Shown here one piece after another: positions 1-8,878 of a DNA stretch of 41,175 nt. The stretch lies in contig CALLQH010000089.1 of assembly GCA_938014945.1 (NCBI GenBank), forward strand, positions 1 to 41,175, written 5' to 3'. Position 1 is the stretch's first letter, and each line of letters begins with the position of its first letter. A model generated the notes under the pieces. It saw nothing but the letters and a program-made list of their open reading frames with translations, made no database searches and was not told the DNA's origin. A program made the position numbers and the translations under genes. Source of the DNA: an uncultured bacterium (GTDB lineage: Bacteria; Pseudomonadota; Alphaproteobacteria; SP197).

Positions 1-3000
1 AGACCAGCCCGGCGCGCCGCCGCCTGCTCTCCGACGCCCTGCTGCCGGCCCAGCAGACCGCCAACTGGCCGTCGATGGCGGCGCCCGAAACGGATGCGAC
101 GGAGGGGCTGGAGATCGCCACCTGCGCCAATCCGCGCGTGGAGGCCGAGATCGCCGCCATGCGCATGCGCGAGGAACTGGCGAGCCCGGGGCGCACCGTG
201 GCCCTGGTGACGCGCGACCGCGATCTTGCACGGCGCGTGGCAAGCGAACTGCGCCGCTGGGACATCGCGGTCGACGATTCCGCCGGCACCCCCCTGCTGC
301 TGACCCGCGGCGGCACCTTTCTGCGCCTGATCGCGGCAGCCGCAGCCGACCGGCTGGCGCCGGTGCCGCTGCTCGCCCTGCTGAAGCATCCCCTGACGCG
401 GCTGGGCGGAGAAGACGGCGAGACGCGCCAGCTGGTGCGCCGCCTGGAACTTGCCATCCTGCGCGGCCCGCGCCCCGCCCCGGGTCTCGACGGCCTGGAA
501 CGGGCGCTGGCCGACAGCCGCCTGGCGAGCTCCGCCCTGCACGGTCTGCTGGCGCGCCTGCGCCATGCGCTGGAACCCCTGCTGACCCACTTCGAGAGCC
601 AGCAGGTGCCGCTCCATCACCTGGTCGATGCCCATGTGCGCGCCGCCCTGGCGCTGGCGCAGGGACCGGACGGCGAGGACGGCGGCGCCCTGCTCTGGCG
701 CGGCGATGACGGCGAGGCGCTCAACGGCTTTCTCGCCGACCTCGCCGAATGCGCCGACAGCTACGGCTTCGTCGCGCCACGCGCCTGGCCCGCACTGTTC
801 GACACACTGGCCGGCACCCAGACGGTGCGCCCGCGGTTCGGCCTGCATCCCCGCGCCTTCGTCTGGGGACCGCTGGAAGCGCGCATGCAGCATGCCGACT
901 GCGTGATCCTGGGCGGGCTGGTGGAGGGCAACTGGCCGCCCGAACCGCCGGCCGACCCCTGGATGAGCCGGCCCATGCGCAGCCGCTTCGGCCTCTCCTC
1001 GCCGGAGCAGCGCATTGGCCAGGCGGCCCATGATTTCGTCCAGGCCGCCAGCGCCCCGAGCGCCGTGCTTCTGCACGCCGAGCGGGCCGAAGGCGCGCCC
1101 TGCGTGCCCGCGCGCTGGATCGTGCGCCTGGAGGCCTTTCTTGCCGCCAAGGGCGCTGACGCCGCGCCCTATCGCGCGACCGGACGCAGGCAGATGTACC
1201 GTGCCCTGCTCGACCGGCCGGGCAACGTGGAGCCGGCGGCCGAGCCGCGGCCCTGCCCGCCGCTCGATGCCCGTCCGCGCAGCCTGTCCGTCACGGAGAT
1301 CGGCACCTGGCTTGCCGACCCTTACGCCATCTACGCCCGGCGCGTGCTGGATCTGGAGCCGCTCGACGAGATCGACGAGGACGCCAGCGCCAGCGTGCGC
1401 GGCACCTTCGTGCACGACGCGCTGGAGACCTTCGTGCGCGCCTACCCCGAGACCCTGCCGGACGATGCCTTTGAGCAGCTCATCGCGATCGGCCGGGCGG
1501 CCATGGAGGGTCCGCTCGACCGGCCCGCGGTGCGCGCGCTGTGGTGGCGCCGCTTCGAACGCATTGCCGCCTGGTTCATCGGCATCGAACGCGAGCGCCG
1601 CCAGGGCCTGACCTATGTCCATGCCGAGCGGAGCGGCAAGCTGAGCTTCGAGCAGGAGGGACTCGGCACCTTCACTCTCAGAGCCAAGGCGGACCGGCTG
1701 GAGATCGACGACAACGGCGCGGTCCACGTCATCGACTACAAGACCGGCACGGTGCCGAGCGACAAGGCGGTCGTCAGCGGCAGCGCGCCACAGCTTCCCC
1801 TGGAGGCGGCCATGGTGCGCGAGGGAGCCTTTGCCGAGGTCGCGGCAGCCCCGGTCGCCGAGATCGCCCACTGGAAGCTTTCGGGCGGCCAGCCCGCCGG
1901 CCTGTGCCGCACGGCCAAGGCCCGCGACATGAGCGCCGAGGACATCGCCGATGCCGCGCTGGGCGGCCTGAAGCGTCTGGTCGCTGCCTTCGCCGACCCG
2001 GCCCAGCCCTATCTCGACCATCCCGGCGGCGCGCCCATCGGCCGCTACGACGCCTACAGCGATGTCGCGCGCACACGCGAATGGCGTCTGGGCCCCGACA
2101 TCATGATGCCGGACCTGCCGCCCCCGCCCGACGGCCCGCGCCCGCACCAGGCGCGCCGCGGCTACGACCGCCAGCAGCGCATGTCGGACCCGGAGATGAC
2201 GGTCTGGGTCGCGGCGTCGGCCGGTACCGGCAAGACCAAGGTGCTGACCGACCGGGTGCTGCGCCTGCTGCTGGGCGGCACGCGCCCCGAGCGCATCCTG
2301 TGCCTGACCTTCACCAAGGCGGCGGCCGCCGAAATGGCGATCCGCGTGCGCCAGGAACTGGCGGTCTGGCTGGCTCTGGACGATACGGCGCTCGACGCCG
2401 ATCTCGCCGCGCTGATGGGCCGGCCGGCCACGGCCGAGGAGCGCGAGAGCGCGCGCCATCTCTTCGCCCTGGTGCTCGATGCCCCCGGCGGCCTGCAGAT
2501 CGCCACCATCCACAGCTTCTGCCAGTCCCTGCTCGGCCGATTTCCGCTGGAGGCCGGGGTGCCGCCGCACTTCGCCCTGATCGAGGATCGCGGCCGCGAC
2601 GAACTGCTGCACAGCGCGCGCGAACGGGTGCTGTCCCACATCGTGGAGAACAACGACGAGGTGCTGGCGGCCGACCTCGACACCCTGGCCGTGCTGGCGG
2701 GAGAGAGCCGCCTTGCCGACCTGATCGGCGAGATCTGCGGCGCCGGACGGCGTCTGCGCCGCGCCATCGCGCGCCACGGCAGCCTGCCCGGCCTGCTGCA
2801 TGCCACCGGCCGCGCCTTGGGCCTTGCCCCCGACGAGACGGCAGAGAGCATCGCAGCAGCAGCCTGCCGGCCGGGCGAAGCCATCGAGGCGTCGCTGCGC
2901 CATGCCGCAGAGGTGCTGCTCACCGGATCGAAGACGGACAAGGAGCGCGGCGCAGGCATCGCTGCGTGGCTGGCAGCGAACGCCGCCGAACGCGAGGCTG

Positions 3001-5648
3001 GCTTCGAGGACTACGCGGGCTGCTTCCTCACCGCCAAGCGGGAGCCCGTTGCGAACCTCGCCACCAAGGCGATCCGCGAAGGCCATCCCCACGTGCAGGC
3101 CACACTGGAGGCCGAGCAGGCGCGCATCGTGGCGCTGGACGCACGGCGGCGTGCCGCCGGAACGCTCGCCCGCACGGGTGCCCTGCTGCGCCTGGGCAGC
3201 GCCGTGCTGGAGGAGTTCCGCCGCCTGAAGGAGGACCGCGCCGTCCTCGACTACGACGACCTGATCGAGCGCGCCCAGGCTCTGCTCACCAGCTCGGGCA
3301 TGGCCGCCTGGGTGCTCTTCAAGCTGGACGGCGGCATCGACCACGTTCTGGTCGACGAGGCGCAGGACACCAACCCGGACCAGTGGGACGTGGTGAAGGC
3401 GCTGACCGAGGAGTTCTTCGCCGGCGAGGGCGCGAGCGAGGTGCTGCGCACCCTGTTCGTGGTGGGCGACGAGAAACAGTCGATCTTCAGCTTCCAGGGC
3501 GCCGACCTCGACGCCCTGCGCGTCGTCCACGACGAACTGCGCGAACGCGTCGAGGCCGCAGCCTGCTTCTGGCACGAGGAGCCGCTCGACACCTCCTGGC
3601 GCTCGGTGCCCGCGGTGCTCGATACGGTCGATGCCGTCTTTGCCGATCCGGATGCCGCCGACGGCGTGGCCTTCGGCGGTGTCCACATCCGCCACGACAC
3701 GGTGCGCACGGAAGACGGCGGCCTGGTGGAACTTTGGCCGCCGGTGGAGGACGAGGCGCTGGAACAGCGCGATGTCTGGCTCGCCCCCACCGAAACGGAC
3801 CAGCCGCGCAACCGCCATGCGCGTCTGGCCACCGCCATCGCCAACCGCATCGCCGAACTGGCCGGCGACGACGGCGCCATCCTGCCCTCGCGCGGCACGC
3901 CGGTGCGCGCCGGCGACATCATGATCCTGGTGCGGAAACGCAGCGAGGTGGTGGGCGCCCTGGTGCGCGAGCTGCGGCGCGTCAACATTCCGGTCGCCGG
4001 CGTCGACCGCATGGACCTGACCGGCCAGGTGGTGGTGCGCGACCTGATGGCGCTGATCGGCTTCTGCCTGATGCCCGAGGACGACGTGGCGCTGGCCGCC
4101 GTGCTGAAGGGCCCCTTCGTCGATTTCGACGAGGCGAGCCTCTTTGCCTTGGCCCATGGCCGCCCGCGCCACGATGCCGGCGGGCGCGAGAAGCCCGAAA
4201 GCCTGTGGGCGACCCTGCGGCGCAGGGAGTGGGAGAACGACGCCTTCGCGCGCGCCCGCGCCTGGCTCGGCAACCTGCTGGGGCTGGCCGACCAGATGGC
4301 GCCCGTGGAGTTCCTGAGCCACGTCCTCACCCATCCGGCCGCGACCCAGGACGGCTTCGGCGGGCGCAAGGCGCTGGTCCGCAGGCTGGGGCTGGAGGCA
4401 CTCGATCCGCTGGACGAGCTGGTCAACCTCGCCTTTGTCTTCGAGCGCGAACATCCGCCGTCCCTGGAGAGTTTCCTGTGGTGGCTGGGTTCGGGCAGCG
4501 CCGAGGTGAAGCGCGAGCCCGAGGGCGCGGGCGATGTCGTGCGCATCATGACCGTGCACGGCGCCAAGGGCCTGCAGGCGCCCATCGTGTTCCTGATCGA
4601 CGACATCGGCAGCCAGCCCGGCCGCCACGAGAGCCTGTTGTGGGACGAGGCCGGCCAGATCGCCCTGTGGCCCGGCCCGGCCGGAGAACGCGACACGCTT
4701 TCCGGAGCGTTGCTGGAGGCGCGCAAGCGGCGCGAGGCCGAGGAGGAACGCCGCCTGCTCTACGTCGCCATGACCCGCGCCCGCGACCGGCTCTACATCG
4801 CCACCTCCAAGGCGGGCGAGGACCGCGAGGGCCTGGGCTGGAGCAGCCTGATCCGACGCGGCATGGAGACCATGGAGGGCCTGGAGCGCTTCGCCTTTGC
4901 TGCGCCCGGCGAGAGCTGGGCGGGCGAGGGTCTGCGCCTGGAGCGTCGCCAGGTCCGCCCCGTGGCCGTGGCCGCCGCCCCGGCGCAGGAAACGGCGGAG
5001 CCCGAGGCCCTGCCGGAACTCTACCGGCTGTCGATGGCGCCCGAACGCCCGGCCGACCGTCCGCTCAGTCCGTCGCGGCTGGAGGGCGCACAGCCGGTGC
5101 CGCCCTCGCCTCTGGGCGGCGACGACGGCGCGGGTCTGCGCCGCGGCCGTGTCGTCCACCGGCTGCTGGAACTGCTGCCGGACATTGCATCGCCGCACCG
5201 CCGCGAGGCCGCGCTGCGCCTGGTGGCGCGCCATGCGCCGGACTGGGACGAAGCGACGGCGGCAAACCTCAGCGATGCCCTGCTCGGCCTGCTGGAGGAT
5301 CCCGCCCATGCGGCGCTTTTCGCGCCCGGCAGCGCCGCCGAGGTCTCCATCGTCGGCCAGCTCGGCGAGACCGTGATCGCCGGTCAGGTCGACCGCCTGG
5401 TGGTGACGCCGGATGCCGTGCTGATCGTCGACTACAAGACCGGAACCATGCCGCGCGGCGGCGCCGAAACGACGCCCGAGGCCTATCTGCGCCAGCTTGC
5501 CGCCTATCGCGCAGTTCTGGCAAAGGTCTATCCCGAGCGGGCGGTGCAATGCGCCCTGTTGTGGGTCGATGTTCCCGAATTTCTGCCGATTCCCGACAGT
5601 TTACTTGACAGATACGAACCTCGCGCGGCGGCCCCGACACGCGGTTGA
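1..5648 (+). CDS. addB-addA: AddB-AddA fused helicase-nuclease (5' partial)
   Basis: One uninterrupted frame carries the C-terminal two thirds of AddB and all of AddA, the two subunits of the double-strand-break repair helicase-nuclease that replaces RecBCD in alphaproteobacteria. The frame is open to base 3, upstream of the first ATG at 75, and the upstream residues (…ARRRLLSDALLPA…) look like AddB, so the gene begins outside the window. AddB ends with a RecB-type nuclease domain (DYKTG at 1734-1748). AddA follows with Walker A ASAGTGKTK (2212-2240), TFTKAAAAEM, DEAQD (3354-3368), GDEKQSIFSFQG, TVHGAKGLQ, YVAMTRARDRL (4758-4790) and a second nuclease motif DYKTG (5430-5444). AddA normally starts just before the QQRMSDP stretch near 2170. 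Here no stop separates the halves and only weak internal ATGs exist (2103, 2106, 2181). This may be a true fusion or a lost stop. Identity is certain; the fused state is what the sequence shows. Confidence 0.93.
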   Translation, partial: TSPARRRLLSDALLPAQQTANWPSMAAPETDATEGLEIATCANPRVEAEIAAMRMREELASPGRTVALVTRDRDLARRVASELRRWDIAVDDSAGTPLLLTRGGTFLRLIAAAAADRLAPVPLLALLKHPLTRLGGEDGETRQLVRRLELAILRGPRPAPGLDGLERALADSRLASSALHGLLARLRHALEPLLTHFESQQVPLHHLVDAHVRAALALAQGPDGEDGGALLWRGDDGEALNGFLADLAECADSYGFVAPRAWPALFDTLAGTQTVRPRFGLHPRAFVWGPLEARMQHADCVILGGLVEGNWPPEPPADPWMSRPMRSRFGLSSPEQRIGQAAHDFVQAASAPSAVLLHAERAEGAPCVPARWIVRLEAFLAAKGADAAPYRATGRRQMYRALLDRPGNVEPAAEPRPCPPLDARPRSLSVTEIGTWLADPYAIYARRVLDLEPLDEIDEDASASVRGTFVHDALETFVRAYPETLPDDAFEQLIAIGRAAMEGPLDRPAVRALWWRRFERIAAWFIGIERERRQGLTYVHAERSGKLSFEQEGLGTFTLRAKADRLEIDDNGAVHVIDYKTGTVPSDKAVVSGSAPQLPLEAAMVREGAFAEVAAAPVAEIAHWKLSGGQPAGLCRTAKARDMSAEDIADAALGGLKRLVAAFADPAQPYLDHPGGAPIGRYDAYSDVARTREWRLGPDIMMPDLPPPPDGPRPHQARRGYDRQQRMSDPEMTVWVAASAGTGKTKVLTDRVLRLLLGGTRPERILCLTFTKAAAAEMAIRVRQELAVWLALDDTALDADLAALMGRPATAEERESARHLFALVLDAPGGLQIATIHSFCQSLLGRFPLEAGVPPHFALIEDRGRDELLHSARERVLSHIVENNDEVLAADLDTLAVLAGESRLADLIGEICGAGRRLRRAIARHGSLPGLLHATGRALGLAPDETAESIAAAACRPGEAIEASLRHAAEVLLTGSKTDKERGAGIAAWLAANAAEREAGFEDYAGCFLTAKREPVANLATKAIREGHPHVQATLEAEQARIVALDARRRAAGTLARTGALLRLGSAVLEEFRRLKEDRAVLDYDDLIERAQALLTSSGMAAWVLFKLDGGIDHVLVDEAQDTNPDQWDVVKALTEEFFAGEGASEVLRTLFVVGDEKQSIFSFQGADLDALRVVHDELRERVEAAACFWHEEPLDTSWRSVPAVLDTVDAVFADPDAADGVAFGGVHIRHDTVRTEDGGLVELWPPVEDEALEQRDVWLAPTETDQPRNRHARLATAIANRIAELAGDDGAILPSRGTPVRAGDIMILVRKRSEVVGALVRELRRVNIPVAGVDRMDLTGQVVVRDLMALIGFCLMPEDDVALAAVLKGPFVDFDEASLFALAHGRPRHDAGGREKPESLWATLRRREWENDAFARARAWLGNLLGLADQMAPVEFLSHVLTHPAATQDGFGGRKALVRRLGLEALDPLDELVNLAFVFEREHPPSLESFLWWLGSGSAEVKREPEGAGDVVRIMTVHGAKGLQAPIVFLIDDIGSQPGRHESLLWDEAGQIALWPGPAGERDTLSGALLEARKRREAEEERRLLYVAMTRARDRLYIATSKAGEDREGLGWSSLIRRGMETMEGLERFAFAAPGESWAGEGLRLERRQVRPVAVAAAPAQETAEPEALPELYRLSMAPERPADRPLSPSRLEGAQPVPPSPLGGDDGAGLRRGRVVHRLLELLPDIASPHRREAALRLVARHAPDWDEATAANLSDALLGLLEDPAHAALFAPGSAAEVSIVGQLGETVIAGQVDRLVVTPDAVLIVDYKTGTMPRGGAETTPEAYLRQLAAYRAVLAKVYPERAVQCALLWVDVPEFLPIPDSLLDRYEPRAAAPTRG

Positions 5649-5673
5649 CGGGTCGGGGGGCGCTACCTACATT
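5645..5673 (+). promoter_or_regulatory. Putative sigma70 promoter of trxA
   Basis: TTGACG (5645-5650), a 17-bp spacer, then TACATT (5668-5673), with five and four matches to consensus. The -35 box contains the TGA stop of addBA. A start near 5680 would leave a leader of about 60 nt before the trxA ATG at 5741. An earlier perfect TTGACA at 5605 has no -10 partner. Confidence 0.5.
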
Positions 5674-5740
5674 CGATCAACGCCAGCCCGCGCGGCATCC
5701 TGTCGCGCGCGAAAAGGAACCAACGGGAGTACCAGCGGAC

Positions 5741-6061
5741 ATGAGCATCAGCCACGTCACCGATGCGTCTTTCGAAGAGGACGTACTCAAGGCGGAAGGC
5801 CCTGTCCTGGTCGATTTCTGGGCAGAGTGGTGCGGCCCCTGCAAGCAGATCGCGCCCACGCTCGAGGACATTGCCAAGGACTACGACGGCCGCGTGCGCG
5901 TCGTGAAGGTCGATATCGACAGCAACCCGCAGACGCCCTCGAAGTACGGCGTGCGCGGCATTCCCACGATCATGATGTTCAAGGGCGGCGAGGTCGCGGC
6001 GATGAAAGTCGGCGCCCTGCCCAAGAGCAAACTCTACGAGTGGGTCGACGGCTCGCTCTGA
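5741..6061 (+). CDS. trxA: Thioredoxin 1
   Basis: A cytoplasmic disulfide reductase of 106 aa, the usual length for TrxA. The active site WCGPC lies in VDFWAEWCGPCKQIAP, and the cis-proline loop reads RGIPTIMMF. The frame extends 32 codons upstream, but the ATG at 5741 fits the family N terminus and has GGGAG at 5725-5729 as ribosome-binding site. It lies directly downstream of addBA with its own promoter candidate and is followed by a strong hairpin, so it is probably monocistronic. In many alphaproteobacteria trxA sits between addA and folC; here folC is displaced by about 3.9 kb of other genes. Confidence 0.96.
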   Translation: MSISHVTDASFEEDVLKAEGPVLVDFWAEWCGPCKQIAPTLEDIAKDYDGRVRVVKVDIDSNPQTPSKYGVRGIPTIMMFKGGEVAAMKVGALPKSKLYEWVDGSL

Positions 6062-6086
6062 GCCGGTCACCAACGCCTTCGTCAGC

Positions 6087-6113
6087 GGGCCCCGGCGCAA
6101 GCCGGGGCCCGTT
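6087..6113 (+). terminator. Hairpin terminator after trxA
   Basis: A perfect 10-bp stem GGGCCCCGGC / GCCGGGGCCC with a GCAA tetraloop, followed by GTTTGCGTTCT. It lies 25 nt after the trxA stop. The U tract is short, so termination may be partial. Confidence 0.7.
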
Positions 6114-6227
6114 TGCGTTCTGGACCTTCTCCAGCGCCCCGGCTGTACGAACCGCCCGCGAATCGCTACATGTCGCCGATGCCTGCCCCCATACGCGGGA
6201 GGCCGGCACCGTGAGGGGATTTGAAAC

Positions 6228-7604
6228 ATGAACCAGACGACCACGCCCGTCGGCGCCGACGAGGCTGCCGACTTCCTTGCGCGCCATCCCGGCATCCGCT
6301 GGATCGACGCCATGGTCCCCGACATCAACGGCATCCTGCGCGGCAAGCGCATGGACGTTTCCGGCCTCTCCAAGCTCTACAAGGGCGGCCTTGGCCTGCC
6401 CGGTTCGACCTATGCGCTGGACCTGATGGGCAACAACGTCGACAGCACGGGCATGGGTCCGACCGACGGCGATCCCGACTATCCATGCCACGGCGTGCCC
6501 GGCACCCTGGCGCCGGTCCCCTGGATGGGCGACGATCAGGCCCAGGTCCTGATGACCATGAGCAACGAGGACGGCAGCCCCTGGTGGCTGGACGTGCGCC
6601 ACATCGTCGCCGCCCAGGTGGCGCGCCTGGCCGAACTCGGCAAGACGCCCATGGTCGCCATCGAGCTGGAGTTCTACCTCACCGAAACCGAGTTCCGCGA
6701 CGGCAGGCCGGTGGCCGCCCGTGCGCCTTTCAGCGGTGTGCGCCCGCGCGACACCCAGTGCTACCTGATGGACGAACTCGACGGCTTCGCGCCGGTGCTC
6801 AACGAGATCATCGACAGCTGCCGCGCCCAGAACGTGCCGGCCGACGTTGCCACGATCGAGTACGCGCCCGCGCAGTTCGAGATCAACCTGCACCACACCA
6901 CCGATCCGGTGGCCGCCTGCGACCATGCCGTGCTGCTCAAGCGCGCGGTCAAGGGCGTGGCCGCCCGCCACGGTCTGGTGGCGACCTTCATGGCCCGCCC
7001 CTTCCGCGATCTCTCCGGCAACGGCACCCACATCCATCTCTCCCTGCTGGACGATGAGGGAACGAACACCTTCGACGACGGCGGGCCCCGGGGCAGCGAC
7101 CTGCTGCGCCACGCCATCGGCGGCCTTGCCGCCACCATGAGCGAGGCGATGACGATCTTCGCGCCCAACGCCAATTCCTACCGGCGCATCTCGCCGACCG
7201 GCTGGGTGCCGCTGGCGCCGACCTGGGGCTACAACAACCGCACCGTGGCCCTGCGCGTGCCCGGCGGCGACAAGAAGGCGCGCCGCCTGGAGCACCGCCC
7301 CGCAGGTGCGGACGCCAACCCCTATCTGGTGATGGCGACGGTCCTGGCGGGCGTCCACCACGGCCTCGTCAACCGCATCGACCCCGGCGAAGCCATGACC
7401 GGCAATGCCGCGACCCAGGTGCCCAACAGCCTGCCCACGATCTGGGTCGACGCCCTGCGGGCCTTCGACAACGCAACGATCCTGCCGGATTATTTCGGCG
7501 CCCGCTGGTGGGACATCTACAGCAAGCTGAAGTGGTCCGAGTTCCACGAGTTCAACGAGCGCATCACCGCATTGGAATACGATCGTTTCCTGCGCATGAT
7601 CTGA
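6228..7604 (+). CDS. Glutamine synthetase-family ligase (PuuA-like)
   Basis: A type I/III glutamine synthetase-fold ligase of 458 aa, expected to join glutamate or a related acid to ammonia or an amine using ATP. The beta-grasp N domain contains VPDINGILRGKRM. The catalytic domain shows the metal-binding E-x-E pair in AIELEFYLTE, EYAPAQFEINLHH, the GNGTHIHLSL histidine loop, and the phosphate-binding stretch WGYNNRTVALRVPGG…RRLEHRPAGADANPYL. The overall pattern resembles gamma-glutamylputrescine synthetase and related amine ligases more than GlnA; in particular TGWVPL replaces the PGYEAP of true GlnA. No other Puu-pathway gene is adjacent, so the substrate is unknown. The ATG at 6228 has GAGGGGA about 10 nt upstream. 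Family assignment is firm, substrate is not. Confidence 0.88.
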   Translation: MNQTTTPVGADEAADFLARHPGIRWIDAMVPDINGILRGKRMDVSGLSKLYKGGLGLPGSTYALDLMGNNVDSTGMGPTDGDPDYPCHGVPGTLAPVPWMGDDQAQVLMTMSNEDGSPWWLDVRHIVAAQVARLAELGKTPMVAIELEFYLTETEFRDGRPVAARAPFSGVRPRDTQCYLMDELDGFAPVLNEIIDSCRAQNVPADVATIEYAPAQFEINLHHTTDPVAACDHAVLLKRAVKGVAARHGLVATFMARPFRDLSGNGTHIHLSLLDDEGTNTFDDGGPRGSDLLRHAIGGLAATMSEAMTIFAPNANSYRRISPTGWVPLAPTWGYNNRTVALRVPGGDKKARRLEHRPAGADANPYLVMATVLAGVHHGLVNRIDPGEAMTGNAATQVPNSLPTIWVDALRAFDNATILPDYFGARWWDIYSKLKWSEFHEFNERITALEYDRFLRMI

Positions 7605-7632
7605 TCGCGGCAACCTGCAGCAGACCGAAGAA

Positions 7633-7661
7633 GGAACGGGCGCACGGTGCGCACCCGTTCC
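7633..7661. terminator. Bidirectional hairpin between convergent genes
   Basis: GGAACGGG-CGCAC-G-GTGCG-CA-CCCGTTCC forms a 13-bp stem with a 2-nt bulge, between the GS-family gene (+) and the YHS gene (-). On the minus strand it is followed by TTCTTC. It probably serves both genes. Confidence 0.55.
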
Positions 7662-7679
7662 GACTTCCCGGCCTGACGC

Positions 7680-8162
7680 TCAGAGCTCAAGCGCCGCGAT
7701 GTGCTCGATCTCGGTCCAGTTGGTCTCCGCCGACGAGATGGTTCCGGCACGGTCTTCCTGGAAGAGGCGCAGGATCTCCTCGTTGACGAAAACGTAGAGG
7801 CGACCCTCGAAGATCGCTGCGTACTGTGGGTCACCGTCGAACTTCTTGCCGACGGAGACGCCGTAGGCACAGAACCCCCCGAATGCCGGCACATATCGCT
7901 CCGGTGTATCCTCGAAGGCCTCCATGTTGGCCTCGGTCGCAAAGTAGTAGGCAACACCATCATGTACGGCGGTGTAGGCCGCGGTACCCTGGATGCGGTT
8001 GCCGATCTCGATAAAGGCAACCGGGTCGACGCCGTGGAGGCCAAGCGGCGCACCTTCCAGCGTCAGACCGGATACCGTGTTGTGTTCGTCTGCGGCGAAC
8101 ACGGGAGCGGCCGCAAGGGCCACGCCCAGGGTGAAGGCAACAAGCGAAATCATGCGCGACAT
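7680..8162 (-). CDS. Exported YHS-domain protein
   Basis: A 160-aa protein with a Sec signal peptide (MSRMISLVAFTLGVALAAAPVFA, cleavage before ADEH). The mature part reads GLHGVDPVAFIE, AAYTAVHDGVAYYFATEANMEAFEDTPERYVPAFGGFCAYGVSVGKK, which is the YHS pattern of periplasmic proteins thought to handle metals, although the cysteine of the classic motif appears only as FCAYGV. The start at 8162 was chosen because AAGGAG sits 7 nt upstream; the frame runs further 5' without start signals. It follows the CMD gene by 43 nt and is probably cotranscribed with it. The exact role is unknown. Confidence 0.85.
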   Translation of the reverse strand: MSRMISLVAFTLGVALAAAPVFAADEHNTVSGLTLEGAPLGLHGVDPVAFIEIGNRIQGTAAYTAVHDGVAYYFATEANMEAFEDTPERYVPAFGGFCAYGVSVGKKFDGDPQYAAIFEGRLYVFVNEEILRLFQEDRAGTISSAETNWTEIEHIAALEL

Positions 8163-8205
8163 GGCAGGTCTCCTTTGTGTCGTGCGTGCTGATGGAAGCG
8201 TCCGC

Positions 8206-8757
8206 TCAGGCGGCCGAAGCGGAAGCCGTCGCGACCAACGGAAAGTCGATGGTCGTTTCGGCGACGTGGTTGACGTAGTTGGTGAAGATGTTGAGGACGG
8301 TGTGGCCGACGAGTTCAACGATGTCCTCATCGCCGAACCCGTGCCGACGAAGCTCGGCGAGGTCGTCGGCGCTCACCCGGCCCCGCGTCGCGACGATGCG
8401 CTTGGCAAAACGCAAGGTCGCGGCAACCCGAGGATCGGACGCAGACCCGGCGAGATTGCGGGCGAGTTCTTCGGGCGCCAGACCATGACGGCGGCCCAGT
8501 GCCGTGTGTGCCGAAGCACAGTAGTCGCAGCCATTGGCACCAGCGACGGCCAGTGCGATCTGCTCGCGATGCTGGGCATCGAAACGCCCCCCGCCGAGAG
8601 CCCCCGAAAGTCCCAGGAAGCCCTGCAAGGTGGCGGGAGAGTTGGCCATGGTCGCTACAAGGTTGGGAACGCCTCCCATCTGCGACTTCACGGCATCCAG
8701 GAGTCTGGCTGCCTCTGGCGAGGCTGAAGACCGGGAAACAGGTTCGATACGCGGCAT
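8206..8757 (-). CDS. Carboxymuconolactone decarboxylase/AhpD-family protein
   Basis: A 183-aa all-helical protein of the CMD/AhpD superfamily. The segment NGCDYCASAHTALGRR carries the CxxC-x3-H redox signature of peroxidase-related members, so a thiol peroxidase-like activity is likelier than gamma-carboxymuconolactone decarboxylation. The ATG at 8757 is preceded by AAGGAGGT with 5-nt spacing, which rules out the longer frame to 8790. It is the first gene of a pair with the exported YHS gene and lies downstream of an AraC regulator on the same strand. The tandem repeat at 8840-8876 suggests AraC control. The substrate cannot be inferred. Confidence 0.88.
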   Translation of the reverse strand: MPRIEPVSRSSASPEAARLLDAVKSQMGGVPNLVATMANSPATLQGFLGLSGALGGGRFDAQHREQIALAVAGANGCDYCASAHTALGRRHGLAPEELARNLAGSASDPRVAATLRFAKRIVATRGRVSADDLAELRRHGFGDEDIVELVGHTVLNIFTNYVNHVAETTIDFPLVATASASAA

Positions 8758-8839
8758 GATGACCTCCTTGGAATGTGCCGAACGTGACACGAGGTCATCT
8801 GTGAGGTTCAGTACGACAGATCAAGCAATGCGGCTGAGT

Positions 8840-8876
8840 TCGGGCGCAACTGCAAACTCATTGGGACGAACTGCAA
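8840..8876 (-). promoter_or_regulatory. Tandem 21-bp repeat, candidate AraC-type operator
   Basis: AACTGCAA occurs at 8848-8855 and again at 8869-8876, exactly 21 bp apart, each preceded at the same offset by GGG and T. Twelve of 16 aligned positions agree between the two copies. Same-face direct repeats at 21-bp period are typical of AraC-family operators. The element lies between the araC-like gene and the CMD gene, about 90-120 bp upstream of the CMD start codon. Confidence 0.5.
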
Positions 8877-8878
8877 CA

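Noticed and set aside
1541..5608. A 1355-codon open frame overlapping addBA on the same strand
   Set aside because: Low-complexity Arg/Gly/Pro/Ala composition with no domain; it is an alternative frame of a very GC-rich gene.
5605..5610. Perfect TTGACA in the end of addBA
   Set aside because: No -10 box at suitable distance; the TTGACG at 5645 is better.
5979..7613. A 544-codon minus-strand frame opposite trxA and the GS-family gene
   Set aside because: His/Val/Gly/Ala-rich antisense composition; the plus strand has clear protein families.
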